Assembly (NCBI RefSeq): GCF_002165375.2 | Contig: NZ_CP032134.1 | Coordinates: 2,976,001-3,040,000 of the forward strand | Direction of reading: 5' to 3' | Length of the DNA stretch: 64,000 nucleotides | From: Acinetobacter chinensis | GTDB taxonomy: Bacteria > Pseudomonadota > Gammaproteobacteria > Pseudomonadales > Moraxellaceae | The notes under the pieces: generated by a model | Database searches by the model: none | Seen by the model: the letters and a program-made list of their open reading frames with translations, nothing else | What the model was told of the DNA's origin: nothing | Shown here: positions 42,704-51,804 of the stretch, in pieces | Layout of the letters: each line of letters begins with the position of its first letter | Position numbering within the stretch: the stretch's first letter is position 1 | Position numbers and translations under genes: made by a program

Positions 42704-44512
42704 TCAGAAATATTCATCCAGCCGCTGATACAGCTGTTCTGCTTTTTCATAACCCAGTGAGCGGGCTTTATCCAGCCAGTTTCTCGCTTCTGCAAGATTC
42801 CGCACCACACCCTCTCCCTGTAAATATAACCGCCCCAGCTGATAGCAGGCTTCAGGCTCATTCATGGCTGCTGCCTTTTCATACATACTGACAGCATAGC
42901 TGAGGTCTTTTTCCACACCCCACCCTTTTTCATACATTTCTGCAAGATGATTGATTGCCAGACTGTCCTGATGTTCTTCAGCCCGTTTCAGCCAGTGCAA
43001 AGCCTGCGCATAATCCTGCTTAGTGCCCTGTCCAGACAGATACAGAATACCCAGCTGGGCATAACATTCCTGGTCGCCACGCTCAGCACCTTTTTCATAC
43101 CATTTGAATGCCTGAGTATCATCCTGCTCAAGCCCACCCAATCCTTTCAGATAGTTGCCTGCCAGTTTACAGGCTGCTTTTTCTGAGCCTGAGATATAGG
43201 CATATTCAAGATACTGACGGGTACGTATACCGTTCATGACTGGAATCAGTTCACTGCTGTAATACAGCCCCAGTGCATAATAGATATCCGCCTGAGTCTC
43301 GACTTTATAGCCCATATAACTCTCAGCTGCATCACTGATCAGCTCTTTTGCCTGATTGTGATCCTGTGCAACTCCTTCCCCAAGTAAATAGCAGATTCCG
43401 AGTCCCATTTTACTGGTCATCTGAGCTTCTATAGCATGTGCATGCTGATAAATGCCAAATGCTTTCTGGGTGTTTTTATCGACGACATCCCCCTCAAAAT
43501 ACAGCGCTGCAATACTGCATAATGCAATCAGATCATCGGCATGTGCCGCCTCAGACCATAACTGAAAAGCACGCTGCTTATCACAGGGAACACCCCATCC
43601 ATTAAAACTGGCAGTTCCCAGCAGGCTCAGTGCCATGCTGTCTTTCTTTTCTGCCATTTTTTCAAGCTGGCTGACCACCACAGGCTGCTGTTCAGTATCA
43701 AACAATCCACGCAGGACAGCCAGATAATACGGATAGGCAAACTGGGTACTTCCAAGTTCCACACTGTTTTTGGCATATTTTAAAGCTGTTGCAGAATTTA
43801 CAGGAACCCCGATCCCACGGCTGTAATGCTCAGCAAGCATCAGCGTTGCATCCAGATGGCGGTTTTCAGCAGCCTGATGCAGATAACCATGCCCTGCAAT
43901 AAAATCCTGCTCAGAACCTTCTGCACAGAAATGCTGTCCGAGAATATACTGTGATGCCGCATTGCCCTGCTCGGCATTATTTTTCAGAATTTTCATGGCG
44001 CGGACTTCATCTTTTTCCACGCCATCGCCCTGCAGAAATTTGATTGCCATCTGAAACTGAGCATCGGTATTGCCTTTCGCAATGGCATGCTGATACCAGT
44101 AAGCTGCTTTTTCTTTATCTTCACGCTCATAGTCAGCACAGTCATAGATCCCGCCCAGGCGAAATGCGGCAACATCACTGCCCATACGGTATGCTTTTTC
44201 CAGCTGAGCCACCGCGGTCTGTACATCAGGTGATTTCACCTGCCCCTTGAGCTGCATGGCAGCCATATTGATAAATGCATCAGGAAGTTCATACTTCTGC
44301 CCTAGATCGGTATAAATCTGATATGCACGCTCATGATCAGCTTCAGTCCCACTGTTCACAAGTTCCTCTGCATAACCGAGCTGTGCCTCCAGCTGCTCAA
44401 ACCAGAGTTCGCTCTGAACATTGTTCTGATCCCGTGTAACAGGGTCAGGACGTTTCCACATCCAGAAGGCCAGACCACCTATCGCTAAAATCAGTACCAA
44501 TAAAAACCACAT
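42704..44512 (-). CDS. Sel1-like repeat protein, membrane-anchored
   Basis: 602 residues. An N-terminal membrane segment (1-20) ending in KRPD is followed by about 14 Sel1-like repeats of 36 residues (for example GDGVEKDEVRAMKILKNNAEQ and GQGTKQDYAQALHWLKRAEE). Such repeats form solenoids that bind proteins or peptidoglycan partners; the anchor suggests the solenoid lies in the periplasm. No enzymatic motif. It is a single gene with a 127-bp gap before it. Confidence 0.85.
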   Translation of the reverse strand: MWFLLVLILAIGGLAFWMWKRPDPVTRDQNNVQSELWFEQLEAQLGYAEELVNSGTEADHERAYQIYTDLGQKYELPDAFINMAAMQLKGQVKSPDVQTAVAQLEKAYRMGSDVAAFRLGGIYDCADYEREDKEKAAYWYQHAIAKGNTDAQFQMAIKFLQGDGVEKDEVRAMKILKNNAEQGNAASQYILGQHFCAEGSEQDFIAGHGYLHQAAENRHLDATLMLAEHYSRGIGVPVNSATALKYAKNSVELGSTQFAYPYYLAVLRGLFDTEQQPVVVSQLEKMAEKKDSMALSLLGTASFNGWGVPCDKQRAFQLWSEAAHADDLIALCSIAALYFEGDVVDKNTQKAFGIYQHAHAIEAQMTSKMGLGICYLLGEGVAQDHNQAKELISDAAESYMGYKVETQADIYYALGLYYSSELIPVMNGIRTRQYLEYAYISGSEKAACKLAGNYLKGLGGLEQDDTQAFKWYEKGAERGDQECYAQLGILYLSGQGTKQDYAQALHWLKRAEEHQDSLAINHLAEMYEKGWGVEKDLSYAVSMYEKAAAMNEPEACYQLGRLYLQGEGVVRNLAEARNWLDKARSLGYEKAEQLYQRLDEYF

Positions 44513-44582
44513 CAGCTTTCCCCAGAAATTATTGTTTCTTTTATTTTTAAAAACAGCTTCAGTCTATTTTAAATTTTTCCAT

Positions 44583-44613
44583 AAAAAAAGCACCTGAAAT
44601 CAGGCGCTTTTTT
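44583..44613 (-). terminator. Terminator after fabI
   Basis: GCACCTGA and TCAGGCGC pair with one mismatch around AA, between A- and T-runs. It follows the fabI stop in its direction of transcription. Confidence 0.75.
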
Positions 44614-44639
44614 CAATAATGTCAGACTTGAACAGAAAC

Positions 44640-45443
44640 TTATTCATCATCCATCATTGAAGGGCTCATACCAACCGTATTAAAGCCAGCATCAACATAC
44701 AGGATTTCACCGGTAATACCGTTTGCCCACGGCGAGCAAAGGAACAGTGCGGCATTACCCACATCTTCAATGGTGACATTACGTTTCAGTGGTGCAATTT
44801 TCTCATTGGCATCCAGCATTTTACGGAATGATTTAATGCCTGACGCAGCCAGTGTACGGATCGGACCTGCTGAAATCGCATTGACACGGATACCTTCTGC
44901 ACCCAGACTGGATGCCAGATAACGGACACCCGCTTCAAGCGATGCTTTTGCCATACCCATTACGTTATAGTTTGGCATTACATATTCAGAACCCTGATAG
45001 GTCAGTGTCAGCAGACAACCCTGACGGGCAGCCAGTAAAGGCTTGGCAGCACGTGCCATTGCAATAAAGCTGTATGCGCTGATGTCATGTGCCACTTTGA
45101 AACCGTCACGGTCAGTCACGTCAGTGAAGTCACCATCCAGTGTATGCGCAGGTGCAAAACCAATTGAATGCACCACGCCATCCAGACCATCCCAGTGTTT
45201 TGCCAGTTCTGCAAATGCACTGTCAATCTCGGCATCTACCGCAACGTCACAAGGAAAGACAAGCTCAGAACCAAATTGCGCTGCAAATTCATCCACACGC
45301 TTTTTCAGTTTTTCATTCGGATAAGTAAAAGCCAGTTCAGCACCTTCACGATGTAATGCCTGTGCAATACCAAAAGCAATGGATAATTTACTTGCAATAC
45401 CCGCAATCAGAAAACGCTTACCTGCCAGTAGTCCTTGTGCCAT
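44640..45443 (-). CDS. fabI: Enoyl-ACP reductase (NADH)
   Basis: 267 residues. Last reduction of fatty-acid elongation and the target of triclosan. The FabI-type cofactor loop GIASKLSIAFGIA is at 15-27; the active-site Tyr149, Tyr159 and Lys166 sit in LTYQG and NYNVMGMAK. Length is normal. A single gene between the Sel1-like gene and yccA-like gene, with its own terminator. Confidence 0.95.
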   Translation of the reverse strand: MAQGLLAGKRFLIAGIASKLSIAFGIAQALHREGAELAFTYPNEKLKKRVDEFAAQFGSELVFPCDVAVDAEIDSAFAELAKHWDGLDGVVHSIGFAPAHTLDGDFTDVTDRDGFKVAHDISAYSFIAMARAAKPLLAARQGCLLTLTYQGSEYVMPNYNVMGMAKASLEAGVRYLASSLGAEGIRVNAISAGPIRTLAASGIKSFRKMLDANEKIAPLKRNVTIEDVGNAALFLCSPWANGITGEILYVDAGFNTVGMSPSMMDDE

Positions 45444-45541
45444 GTGAATCTCACTTAAAGTAATTTGACGACAATAATGCCCTGTCTCAGGTATTTAAGA
45501 AATTGCATAATGCGACTTTTTTTAAATCCTGCTGAGATAAA

Positions 45542-45569
45542 CAAAAAAATCGCCCTTTCAAAGAGCGAT
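45542..45569 (-). terminator. Terminator after the YccA-like gene
   Basis: ATCGC(TCTTT) and its partner pair around a small loop and end in TTTTTTT for leftward transcripts, 29 bases past the stop codon. Confidence 0.7.
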
Positions 45570-45598
45570 CAGTCATTCAGTTTAAAATTTAAGGGAGA

Positions 45599-46333
45599 TC
45601 AGTCGTCACCCTGTAACATGCTCAGCAGGCGCATGAATGAATAATACATCCACACCAGCGTCGCCAGCATTGCAATACCGCACAACCATTCATAAGCCTT
45701 AGGTGCGTACTGAGATGCCCCAGTTTCAATCAGATCAAAATCCAGAATCAGGTTCAAAGATGCAATCACCGCTACAAATGCTGCAAAGCCAATACCCAGC
45801 AGGTTGGTTTCAAACAGATAAGGAATACTCGAACCGAATGCCAAGCGCATGACCATCTGCACCACGAACACCAGTGCAATCGCAATACTGGCAGACATGA
45901 CCACTGCTTTGAATTTCTCTGTGGCACGGATAATCTGAAAACGGTACAGACCAAACATCACCAGTGTCGTCACAAAGGTCGCAAGTAATGCCTGAAGCGG
46001 TACACCAGGAAAACGCAGCTGGAAAATGACCGAAACACCGCCCAGAAATGCACCTTCAAAAAAAGCATAAGGGATTGCCAGTACAGGCGCTGTATTCGGT
46101 TTGAATGTCGTGATCAGTGCCAGAATGAAACCACCGATACCACCGACCAGTGCAGCCGCATAAGCCATAGAAACATTCTGTGTCATAAAGCTGTAGAGAA
46201 ACACGCCCAGACCCAGCACAGCAGCAATGACGGTCAACAGCACAGATTTCTGAATTGCACCACGGACGGTCATCGGCTGACTGAAGTCAGTTGTGGCTTC
46301 CACACGGGTTAAAATCGGGTTATTACTTTGCAT
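45599..46333 (-). CDS. Bax inhibitor-1 / YccA-family membrane protein
   Basis: 244 residues, about seven membrane segments, with the Bax1-I pattern including FDLIETG and ASQYAPKAYEWLCGIAMLATLVWMY near the end. The longer, YetJ/YbhL-like subgroup (TVRGAIQKSVLLT start) is implied. Bacterial relatives are pH-sensitive calcium leak channels or modulators of the FtsH protease. A lone gene with a 227-bp upstream gap containing AT-rich promoter-like sequence. Confidence 0.88.
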   Translation of the reverse strand: MQSNNPILTRVEATTDFSQPMTVRGAIQKSVLLTVIAAVLGLGVFLYSFMTQNVSMAYAAALVGGIGGFILALITTFKPNTAPVLAIPYAFFEGAFLGGVSVIFQLRFPGVPLQALLATFVTTLVMFGLYRFQIIRATEKFKAVVMSASIAIALVFVVQMVMRLAFGSSIPYLFETNLLGIGFAAFVAVIASLNLILDFDLIETGASQYAPKAYEWLCGIAMLATLVWMYYSFMRLLSMLQGDD

Positions 46334-46529
46334 AACGCTCTCATTTTTATAATTTAAAAACAGGGAAAGGGAAACACTTACTCAATACAATGTCAGACTA
46401 AGGTTTAATTTCAAAGATACTCTGTACTATAACTGAAAAAAAATTCATCACAAATTTTCCGTGAACTATAACGCATTTTCAGTTTGCAGGCATTGTTTTA
46501 AATTATTAACTTTCATGTGTTTAAAAAGT

Positions 46530-46554
46530 AAAAAGAGGCTTTCGCCTCTTTTTA
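46530..46554 (-). terminator. Terminator after orn
   Basis: AAAAGAGGC-TTTC-GCCTCTTTT, a perfect stem with T-runs in both directions, just past the orn stop. Confidence 0.88.
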
Positions 46555-46560
46555 TCTGCA

Positions 46561-47118
46561 TCAGTCTTTATTCATAATAAAGAAATATTCACGGTAGTAT
46601 TTCAGTTCCGCAATCGAGTCACGGATGTCATCCATTGCCAGATGCGAAGCATTCTTTTTCAGACCACCCATGATTTCTGGACGCCAGCGTTTTGCCAGTT
46701 CTTTCACCGAAGAAACATCCAGATTACGGTAATGGAAGAACTGTTCCAGTTCCGGCATCAGGCGGTGCATAAAACGACGATCCTGACAGATGGAGTTACC
46801 ACACATCGGTGATGATTTTGGGCTGACCCATTTTTTCAGGAACTCAAGTGTCTGCTGTTCTGCATCCTGAGCAGTCAGTTTACTGCGACGTACACGTTCA
46901 ATCAGTCCTGACTGACCATGCTGACGGGTATTCCATTCATCCATTGCATTCAGGATCAGATCGGACTGATGCACCGCAAGAACAGGACCTTCCGCAAGAA
47001 TATTCAGATTATCATCCGTAACAATCGTTGCAATTTCAATGATCCGGTCGTTGTCAGTATCAAGACCTGTCATTTCAAGGTCAATCCAGATCAGGCGGGT
47101 ATCAGGTGTGCTGCTCAT
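46561..47118 (-). CDS. orn: Oligoribonuclease
   Basis: 185 residues. Degrades RNA dinucleotides, including pGpG from cyclic di-GMP. DEDDh exonuclease motif I is WIDLEMTG (Asp13, Glu15), motif II lies at VHQSDLILNAMDEWN, and the C-terminal HLAMDDIRDSIAELKYYR gives motif III. It is divergent from rsgA, the normal gammaproteobacterial arrangement. Confidence 0.96.
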   Translation of the reverse strand: MSSTPDTRLIWIDLEMTGLDTDNDRIIEIATIVTDDNLNILAEGPVLAVHQSDLILNAMDEWNTRQHGQSGLIERVRRSKLTAQDAEQQTLEFLKKWVSPKSSPMCGNSICQDRRFMHRLMPELEQFFHYRNLDVSSVKELAKRWRPEIMGGLKKNASHLAMDDIRDSIAELKYYREYFFIMNKD

Positions 47119-47240
47119 AAATGTGCAATCTTATTAGGCTGTAAAACATCAATAGTAGCAAATTAATTGCTTTCTGGCTGTAACTGATACCCTGCTTCAT
47201 GCTATTTTTGCCTACCTGAGTTCACGGTTTTAGGAAATGA

Positions 47241-48299
47241 ATGGCTTTAATCCGCAAGCGTCGACTGACTGAACAGCAGCAGCGCCGCATTCATAAGCAA
47301 CACAAGACACGTCAGGAAGAAGCAGATACTTCCAGTGACCTTGAAGGTCTGATTGTCCAGCATTATGGACGACAGCTTGAAGTACAGGCACTTTCTGTAC
47401 CTGAGGTGCATCCTGAAAAACCGACCGTTGCTGAAGGCGAACCTGAGCCTGCCTGGAAAGCCATCGAACTGGGCAGCGTGTGGCGATGTCACACCCGTAC
47501 CAACCTTGAACTGCTGGTCACAGGTGACCGTGTAAAATGGCAGGCTGATCCGAACACAGGACTTGGAATCATTACTGCGATTCAACCCCGTACATCACTG
47601 CTGACCCGACCTGACCGTTATCATAAAGTCAAACCTGTGGCTGCCAACATCAGTCTGATTGTAATTGTATTTGCAGCACTGCCTGAACCTGCACCCGGTC
47701 TGATTGACCGTTATCTGGTTGCCTGTGCAGAGGCGGATATTGCTGCCCTACTTGTACTGAACAAAACTGACCTGCTTCAGGAAAATGATCCGGTTCTGGA
47801 TCTGATTCAGGAGTATCAGAACCTTGGCTATGAAGTCATGCAGACTCATTCCATGGGAGATCTGACGGAGCTTCAGCAGCGTCTGGATGGTGAAACAGTT
47901 GCTTTTGTTGGGCAGTCAGGCGTCGGAAAAAGTTCTCTGATCAATGCCATCGTGCCGGATGCAGCTCAGAAAACCAATATTATTTCTGAGAACTCCGCAC
48001 TGGGTCAGCACACGACCACATCCACCCGTTTGATCCGTTTTGGCGAAAACGGCGCACTGATTGATTCACCGGGAATCCGTGAATTTGGTCTGTGGCATCT
48101 GGATGCTGAAAAAGTTCAGCGTGGCTTTCCTGAAATTGAAAACCGGCTCGGCTACTGTCAGTTCCGCAACTGCACCCATAAGCATGAAAAGCAATGTGCT
48201 TTACGTCAGGCTGTGCAGGATGGCGAAATTTTAGCCCGTCGGCTGGACAGTTTTTTACGCTTAACCGATGAAATTGTTGAAGCTCAGCAAAAAAATTAG
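47241..48299 (+). CDS. rsgA: Small ribosomal subunit biogenesis GTPase RsgA
   Basis: 352 residues. A basic N-terminus (RKRRLTEQQQRRIHKQH), an OB-fold, and a circularly permuted GTPase in which NKTD (G4) comes before GQSGVGKSS (G1, 224-232) and DSPGIREFG (G3). The C-terminal zinc knuckle has CQFRNCTHKHEKQC. It helps 30S subunit maturation. Starts 122 bp from the divergent orn. Confidence 0.95.
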   Translation: MALIRKRRLTEQQQRRIHKQHKTRQEEADTSSDLEGLIVQHYGRQLEVQALSVPEVHPEKPTVAEGEPEPAWKAIELGSVWRCHTRTNLELLVTGDRVKWQADPNTGLGIITAIQPRTSLLTRPDRYHKVKPVAANISLIVIVFAALPEPAPGLIDRYLVACAEADIAALLVLNKTDLLQENDPVLDLIQEYQNLGYEVMQTHSMGDLTELQQRLDGETVAFVGQSGVGKSSLINAIVPDAAQKTNIISENSALGQHTTTSTRLIRFGENGALIDSPGIREFGLWHLDAEKVQRGFPEIENRLGYCQFRNCTHKHEKQCALRQAVQDGEILARRLDSFLRLTDEIVEAQQKN

Positions 48300-48392
48300 G
48301 TTTTATTCATTCCCAGCCCTTGAAGCGGTGATTTTGATCGCCATATTTATGAGCTATACTCTTGGCAATTTTAAATTGTAGTTAGGTGACTT

Positions 48393-48800
48393 GTGGAACG
48401 CTGGTTCGAATTTATGGGGAATCACCCCTTCCTGTTTGGAACACTCGCGGTTCTGATTGTTCTGTTTTTCGTTCTTGAAGGACAGCGTAACGGTCGTAAA
48501 ATTTCAGCACAATCACTGGGTATTTTAGTCAAAGCAAAAAATGCCATGCTGATTGATCTGCGTGATGCCAAGGATTTTCGTGAAGGTCACATCAGTGGCA
48601 GCCGCAATATTCCGTACAGCCAGCTGACCAAACATCTTGAAGAGTTAAAAGCAACAGACCGTCCGCTGGTCTTTATCTGTAATCTGGGTCAGATTGCCGG
48701 TACTGCATTACAGCAGGTGGGTCATGCAGATGCTTACCGTCTTGACGGTGGTGTCAACAACTGGAAAGCTCAGGGCTTACCACTGGTTAAAAGCAAATAA
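48393..48800 (+). CDS. Membrane-anchored rhodanese (YibN-like)
   Basis: 135 residues from a GTG at 48393 with TAGGTGA six bases upstream; no better ATG fits, and the resulting N-terminal membrane segment (13-29) is typical. A rhodanese domain follows with DLRDAKDFREGHISGS and the active-site Cys96 in FICNLGQ. YibN is the usual neighbour of grxC and secB. It probably handles sulfane sulfur or acts at the Sec/YidC membrane site. First of three genes in tight order. Confidence 0.88.
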   Translation: MERWFEFMGNHPFLFGTLAVLIVLFFVLEGQRNGRKISAQSLGILVKAKNAMLIDLRDAKDFREGHISGSRNIPYSQLTKHLEELKATDRPLVFICNLGQIAGTALQQVGHADAYRLDGGVNNWKAQGLPLVKSK

Positions 48801-48821
48801 TTTCGCTTAAGGAGATTTAAA

Positions 48822-49076
48822 ATGGCTGAAGTCACTATTTATTCAACTTCTGTATGTCCATATTGCGTCCGCGCAAAACAGCTTCTTGAGCGTAAAGGTG
48901 TGGTATATAAAGAAATCAATTTATCCAATGAAGAACCTGAAGTCCGTATGGAGTTAATGCAGCGCACTAAACACCGTACAGTTCCTCAGATTTTCATTAA
49001 CGAACAGTTCATCGGTGGGTTTGACCAGCTGTATGCACTGGAACGTGAAGGTAAACTTGACGAATTACTGGCATAA
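48822..49076 (+). CDS. grxC: Glutaredoxin 3
   Basis: 84 residues. The redox motif CPYC is at 12-15, TVPQIFINEQFIGGFD holds the cis-proline and glutathione site. It reduces protein and glutathione disulfides. AAGGAG lies just before the ATG. Second gene of the rhodanese-grxC-secB unit. Confidence 0.96.
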   Translation: MAEVTIYSTSVCPYCVRAKQLLERKGVVYKEINLSNEEPEVRMELMQRTKHRTVPQIFINEQFIGGFDQLYALEREGKLDELLA

Positions 49077-49115
49077 ACATCAGATGATTATGTCTTCATA
49101 ATTAAGGATTAAAGA

Positions 49116-49574
49116 ATGAGTGAAGAACAACAGGTTCAGCCACAACTGGCATTAGAACGTATTTATACAAAAGATATTTCATTTGAGGTTCCTGGGGCAC
49201 AGGTATTCACGAAGGAATGGCAACCAGAGTTAAATATCAATCTTTCATCTTCGGCTGAAAAAATTGATCCGACTCACTTTGAAGTGGCTTTAAAAGTTGT
49301 GGTACAGGCAAACAATGCTGGTGAGACTGCTTTTATTGTTGACGTGACTCAGTCTGGTATTTTCCTGGTGGATGGTGTTGAAGAAGAACGTCTTCCGTAC
49401 ATCTTAGGTGCATACTGCCCGAACATTCTTTTCCCGTTCCTGCGTGAAGCTGTGAATGACATGGTTACCAAAGGCAGCTTCCCTCAGTTACTTCTGACTC
49501 CAATCAACTTTGATGCAGAGTTTGAAGCGAACCTTGAGCGTGCTCAGAGCGCTGCTGCTGAAGGTCAGGCTTAA
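49116..49574 (+). CDS. secB: Protein-export chaperone SecB
   Basis: 152 residues. The tetrameric cytosolic chaperone holds preproteins unfolded and passes them to SecA. IYTKDISFEVPGAQVF at the start and LGAYCPNILFPFLREAVNDMVTKGSFPQL in the second half are conserved. It follows grxC by 39 bp and ends the unit; a strong bidirectional terminator follows. Confidence 0.96.
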   Translation: MSEEQQVQPQLALERIYTKDISFEVPGAQVFTKEWQPELNINLSSSAEKIDPTHFEVALKVVVQANNAGETAFIVDVTQSGIFLVDGVEEERLPYILGAYCPNILFPFLREAVNDMVTKGSFPQLLLTPINFDAEFEANLERAQSAAAEGQA

Positions 49575-49592
49575 GTTTCAGTCTGAACTCAG

Positions 49593-49624
49593 AAAAAAAG
49601 ACCGCTTTATGCGGTCTTTTTTAT
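49593..49624. terminator. Bidirectional terminator between secB and alkB
   Basis: AAAGACCGC-TTTAT-GCGGTCTTT with A- and T-runs on the two sides. It overlaps the last codon of alkB. Confidence 0.9.
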
Positions 49625-50241
49625 TGCCCGTTTTCAGTCATTATTCTGAACGTCAGGTTAATGCGTGCGGTTTCGATTTTCTTTGCAGGTGGAAGCCTGT
49701 GCAACCAATGAGTCTGCGTATTTTCTTTCATCACCAGTAAACTGCCATGCTCAAGTATCACATCCACTTTTTCTTTGCTCTGTTTATGCTTAAAGCAGAA
49801 TTTCCGCACGGCGCCAAAGCTGACTGACGCAATTGCTCCCCCTTTTTTCAGTTCAGTCTCACCATCACTGTGCCATGCCATTCCTTCATTGCCCGAATGG
49901 TACAGATTCAGCAGGCAGGAATTAAAATGCTCCCCTGTCAGCTGCTCCACCACCGTTTTAATTTCAAGTAGTTCGGCTGTCCACGGCAGCGCATGTTTCG
50001 TTGTTCTGGAGTACGTATAGGAAAATGGTCGCTCTGCGTACCACGCAACTTTTCTTTGGGTATAAATGGTTTTACCAAAAATAATGGCTTTGTCCTGTTT
50101 CCAGTCAATATTACTTAGCAGCTTTTCAAAAAAGAGACTGGCTGCCTGCTCATCAAAAACTTTACCGTAGTACTCCACACAGCCATCATAAGGCAGTAAG
50201 TTCTTCAGTGGCTGAGAATCATTGTCCTTCTGAGTGAACAT
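49621..50241 (-). CDS. alkB: AlkB-type 2-oxoglutarate-dependent dioxygenase
   Basis: 206 residues from the ATG at 50241, which has GGGAGGGAG five bases upstream. Iron ligands His124 and Asp126 (WHSDGE) and His181 (THWLH), 2-oxoglutarate arginines Arg193 and Arg199 (ARINLTFR), and the dioxygenase core are present. It resembles the ALKBH2-type branch more than E. coli AlkB. It removes methyl groups from 1-methyladenine and 3-methylcytosine in DNA. Its start lies 23 bp inside the end of the ada-like gene, so the two are translationally coupled. Confidence 0.9.
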   Translation of the reverse strand: MFTQKDNDSQPLKNLLPYDGCVEYYGKVFDEQAASLFFEKLLSNIDWKQDKAIIFGKTIYTQRKVAWYAERPFSYTYSRTTKHALPWTAELLEIKTVVEQLTGEHFNSCLLNLYHSGNEGMAWHSDGETELKKGGAIASVSFGAVRKFCFKHKQSKEKVDVILEHGSLLVMKENTQTHWLHRLPPAKKIETARINLTFRIMTENGQ

Positions 50242-51070
50242 GTGCTCCCTCCCAGCCAATCATTGCCGTTTTACGGACACTTCCCCAATGATAGTCACCG
50301 AGTATTCCTGTTGCCTGAATCACCCTGTGACAAGGGATTAAAAAAGCCACGGGATTTGAACCAACAGCTGTTCCAACAGCACGGGATGCTTTTGGCTTTC
50401 CTGTTCGGGCAGCAATTTCACCATAGCTGCTCAGTTGCCCCATTGGAATTTTCAACAGGCATTCCCAGACTTTTAACTGGAAATCTGTCCCTTTCAGATG
50501 CAGTTTGATCTGTGAAAACTCAGTCTGTTCTGACTGAAACATCGCAAGTGCATGCTGCTGAAAACTGTCCTGCTGCTCTACAAAAGTTGCTTCAGGAAAT
50601 TTTGCCCGCAAGCCGTCCAGTGCCTTCATATCATTACTGGTCAACAGATCAGTGAATGACATATGACAGATCCCTTTGCCTGTGGACGCAATCAGTACGC
50701 AACCAAAAGGGGTATCAGCAAACTGATAATGAATATTCAGACTTTTCCCGCCACTTTTATATTCAGCAGGTGTCATACCTTCAATCTGAATAAACAGGTC
50801 ATGCAGGCGGCTGGGGCTGGACAGACCTGTGGCATAAGCACTCTCGAGCACAGAGTTTTGCTGTAACTGCTGTTTTGCATAATTCAGGCTGATGTACTGT
50901 AAAAATTTCTTGGGACTGGTTCCTGCCCATTCAGTAAATAACCGCTGAAAATGCGCAGGACTCAGATGCAGATGGGCAGCAACCTCATCCAGACTGGGCT
51001 GAGTTTTAAAATTATGCTGAATAAATTCTATTGCACTGGCAATCCGTTCAAACTGTCTTTGCTGCTGCAC
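50219..51070 (-). CDS. AraC-MGMT fusion: Ada-like regulator and methyltransferase without the N-terminal sensor domain
   Basis: 283 residues. An AraC-type DNA-binding domain fills about 8-105, an N-terminal methyltransferase domain (GCVLIASTGKGICHMSF) follows, then the O6-methylguanine transferase core with Cys247 in IPCHRV and the helical GTAVGSNP site. E. coli Ada has in addition an N-terminal zinc domain whose Cys38 takes the phosphotriester methyl to switch on transcription; this is missing here. So methylation of Cys247 cannot replace that switch in the usual way. Coupled to alkB. Confidence 0.9.
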   Translation of the reverse strand: MQQQRQFERIASAIEFIQHNFKTQPSLDEVAAHLHLSPAHFQRLFTEWAGTSPKKFLQYISLNYAKQQLQQNSVLESAYATGLSSPSRLHDLFIQIEGMTPAEYKSGGKSLNIHYQFADTPFGCVLIASTGKGICHMSFTDLLTSNDMKALDGLRAKFPEATFVEQQDSFQQHALAMFQSEQTEFSQIKLHLKGTDFQLKVWECLLKIPMGQLSSYGEIAARTGKPKASRAVGTAVGSNPVAFLIPCHRVIQATGILGDYHWGSVRKTAMIGWEGAHVHSEGQ

Positions 51071-51193
51071 ATTCTTCTCCAGTGTCCTGACAGATATGGA
51101 TTCATGAAAATCCTAAGCTCACTGTATCAGTCTGCTCCAGTCTGCAAAATCCAGATCATGCGCAGTTTTCTCTGCCATCCCATCAGACATTAA

Positions 51194-51223
51194 TAAAAAA
51201 CCGCATGATGATCACGCGGTTTA
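51194..51223 (-). terminator. Terminator after the cytochrome b562-like gene
   Basis: AAACCGC and GCGGTTT pair around a loop containing TGATCA, followed by a T-run for leftward transcripts. Confidence 0.7.
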
Positions 51224-51240
51224 GATTTCAGACTCCAGCT

Positions 51241-51618
51241 TCAGTGATGGTGATACACCGAGTGTCCTGCATCACGTATGGTTTTCAGTTTCTGACCCTC
51301 AATTTTTGCCTGTGCCAGCTGACCGGCTTTCAGCAATGCACTGGCCTTATCAATCTGTCCAATCAGCTGATCATACAGAGCATCTGATGTCAGTGCTTTA
51401 CGGTCTGCTGTTTTTAATTTGACCTTTTTTGCATCCAGAGCAGCCGTTTTCATACTGTCCAGTGCTTTCTGTGCATCTTTGGTATTTTCAGCTTTATTAA
51501 ATGCCTTATAGTTTTTAGCCAGTGTCTCCATATTATGCTCAAGTGTTTCTGCAAAACTCAGACTGCTGACCAGCAAGGCAGATGAAAACAGGAGTGTGGC
51601 TAAAGTTTTTTTAATCAT
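51241..51618 (-). CDS. Cytochrome b562-family periplasmic protein
   Basis: 125 residues from the ATG at 51618, with AAAGGA seven bases upstream. Signal peptide 1-23 (cleavage SFA-ET). The mature protein begins ETLEHNMETL, close to E. coli cytochrome b562, with Met at mature position 7 (Met30), and the end RDAGHSVY keeps His119; these are the axial heme ligands of the family. A four-helix bundle is implied. The C-terminus ends in three histidines, which is unusual. Periplasmic electron carrier of unknown partners. Confidence 0.82.
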   Translation of the reverse strand: MIKKTLATLLFSSALLVSSLSFAETLEHNMETLAKNYKAFNKAENTKDAQKALDSMKTAALDAKKVKLKTADRKALTSDALYDQLIGQIDKASALLKAGQLAQAKIEGQKLKTIRDAGHSVYHHH

Positions 51619-51752
51619 GAGCAATTCCTTTGATTGTTCTGTAAAACTGTGGCTGCGTTATTGTGAAATGTATGATGCAGATGATCCTGTGCATCCCTGA
51701 ACTGTATTTATGATGACATTCCAGTCAAAGATCAACATAGTGGATGACACAT

Positions 51753-51782
51753 AAAAAATGCAACGGATTCGTTGCATTTTTT
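51753..51782. terminator. Terminator downstream of coaBC
   Basis: AAAAATGCAACG-GATT-CGTTGCATTTTT, a 12-bp stem, T-rich in both directions. Confidence 0.88.
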
Positions 51783-51804
51783 GTTTTCTGAATGGAAAAA
51801 AGAT

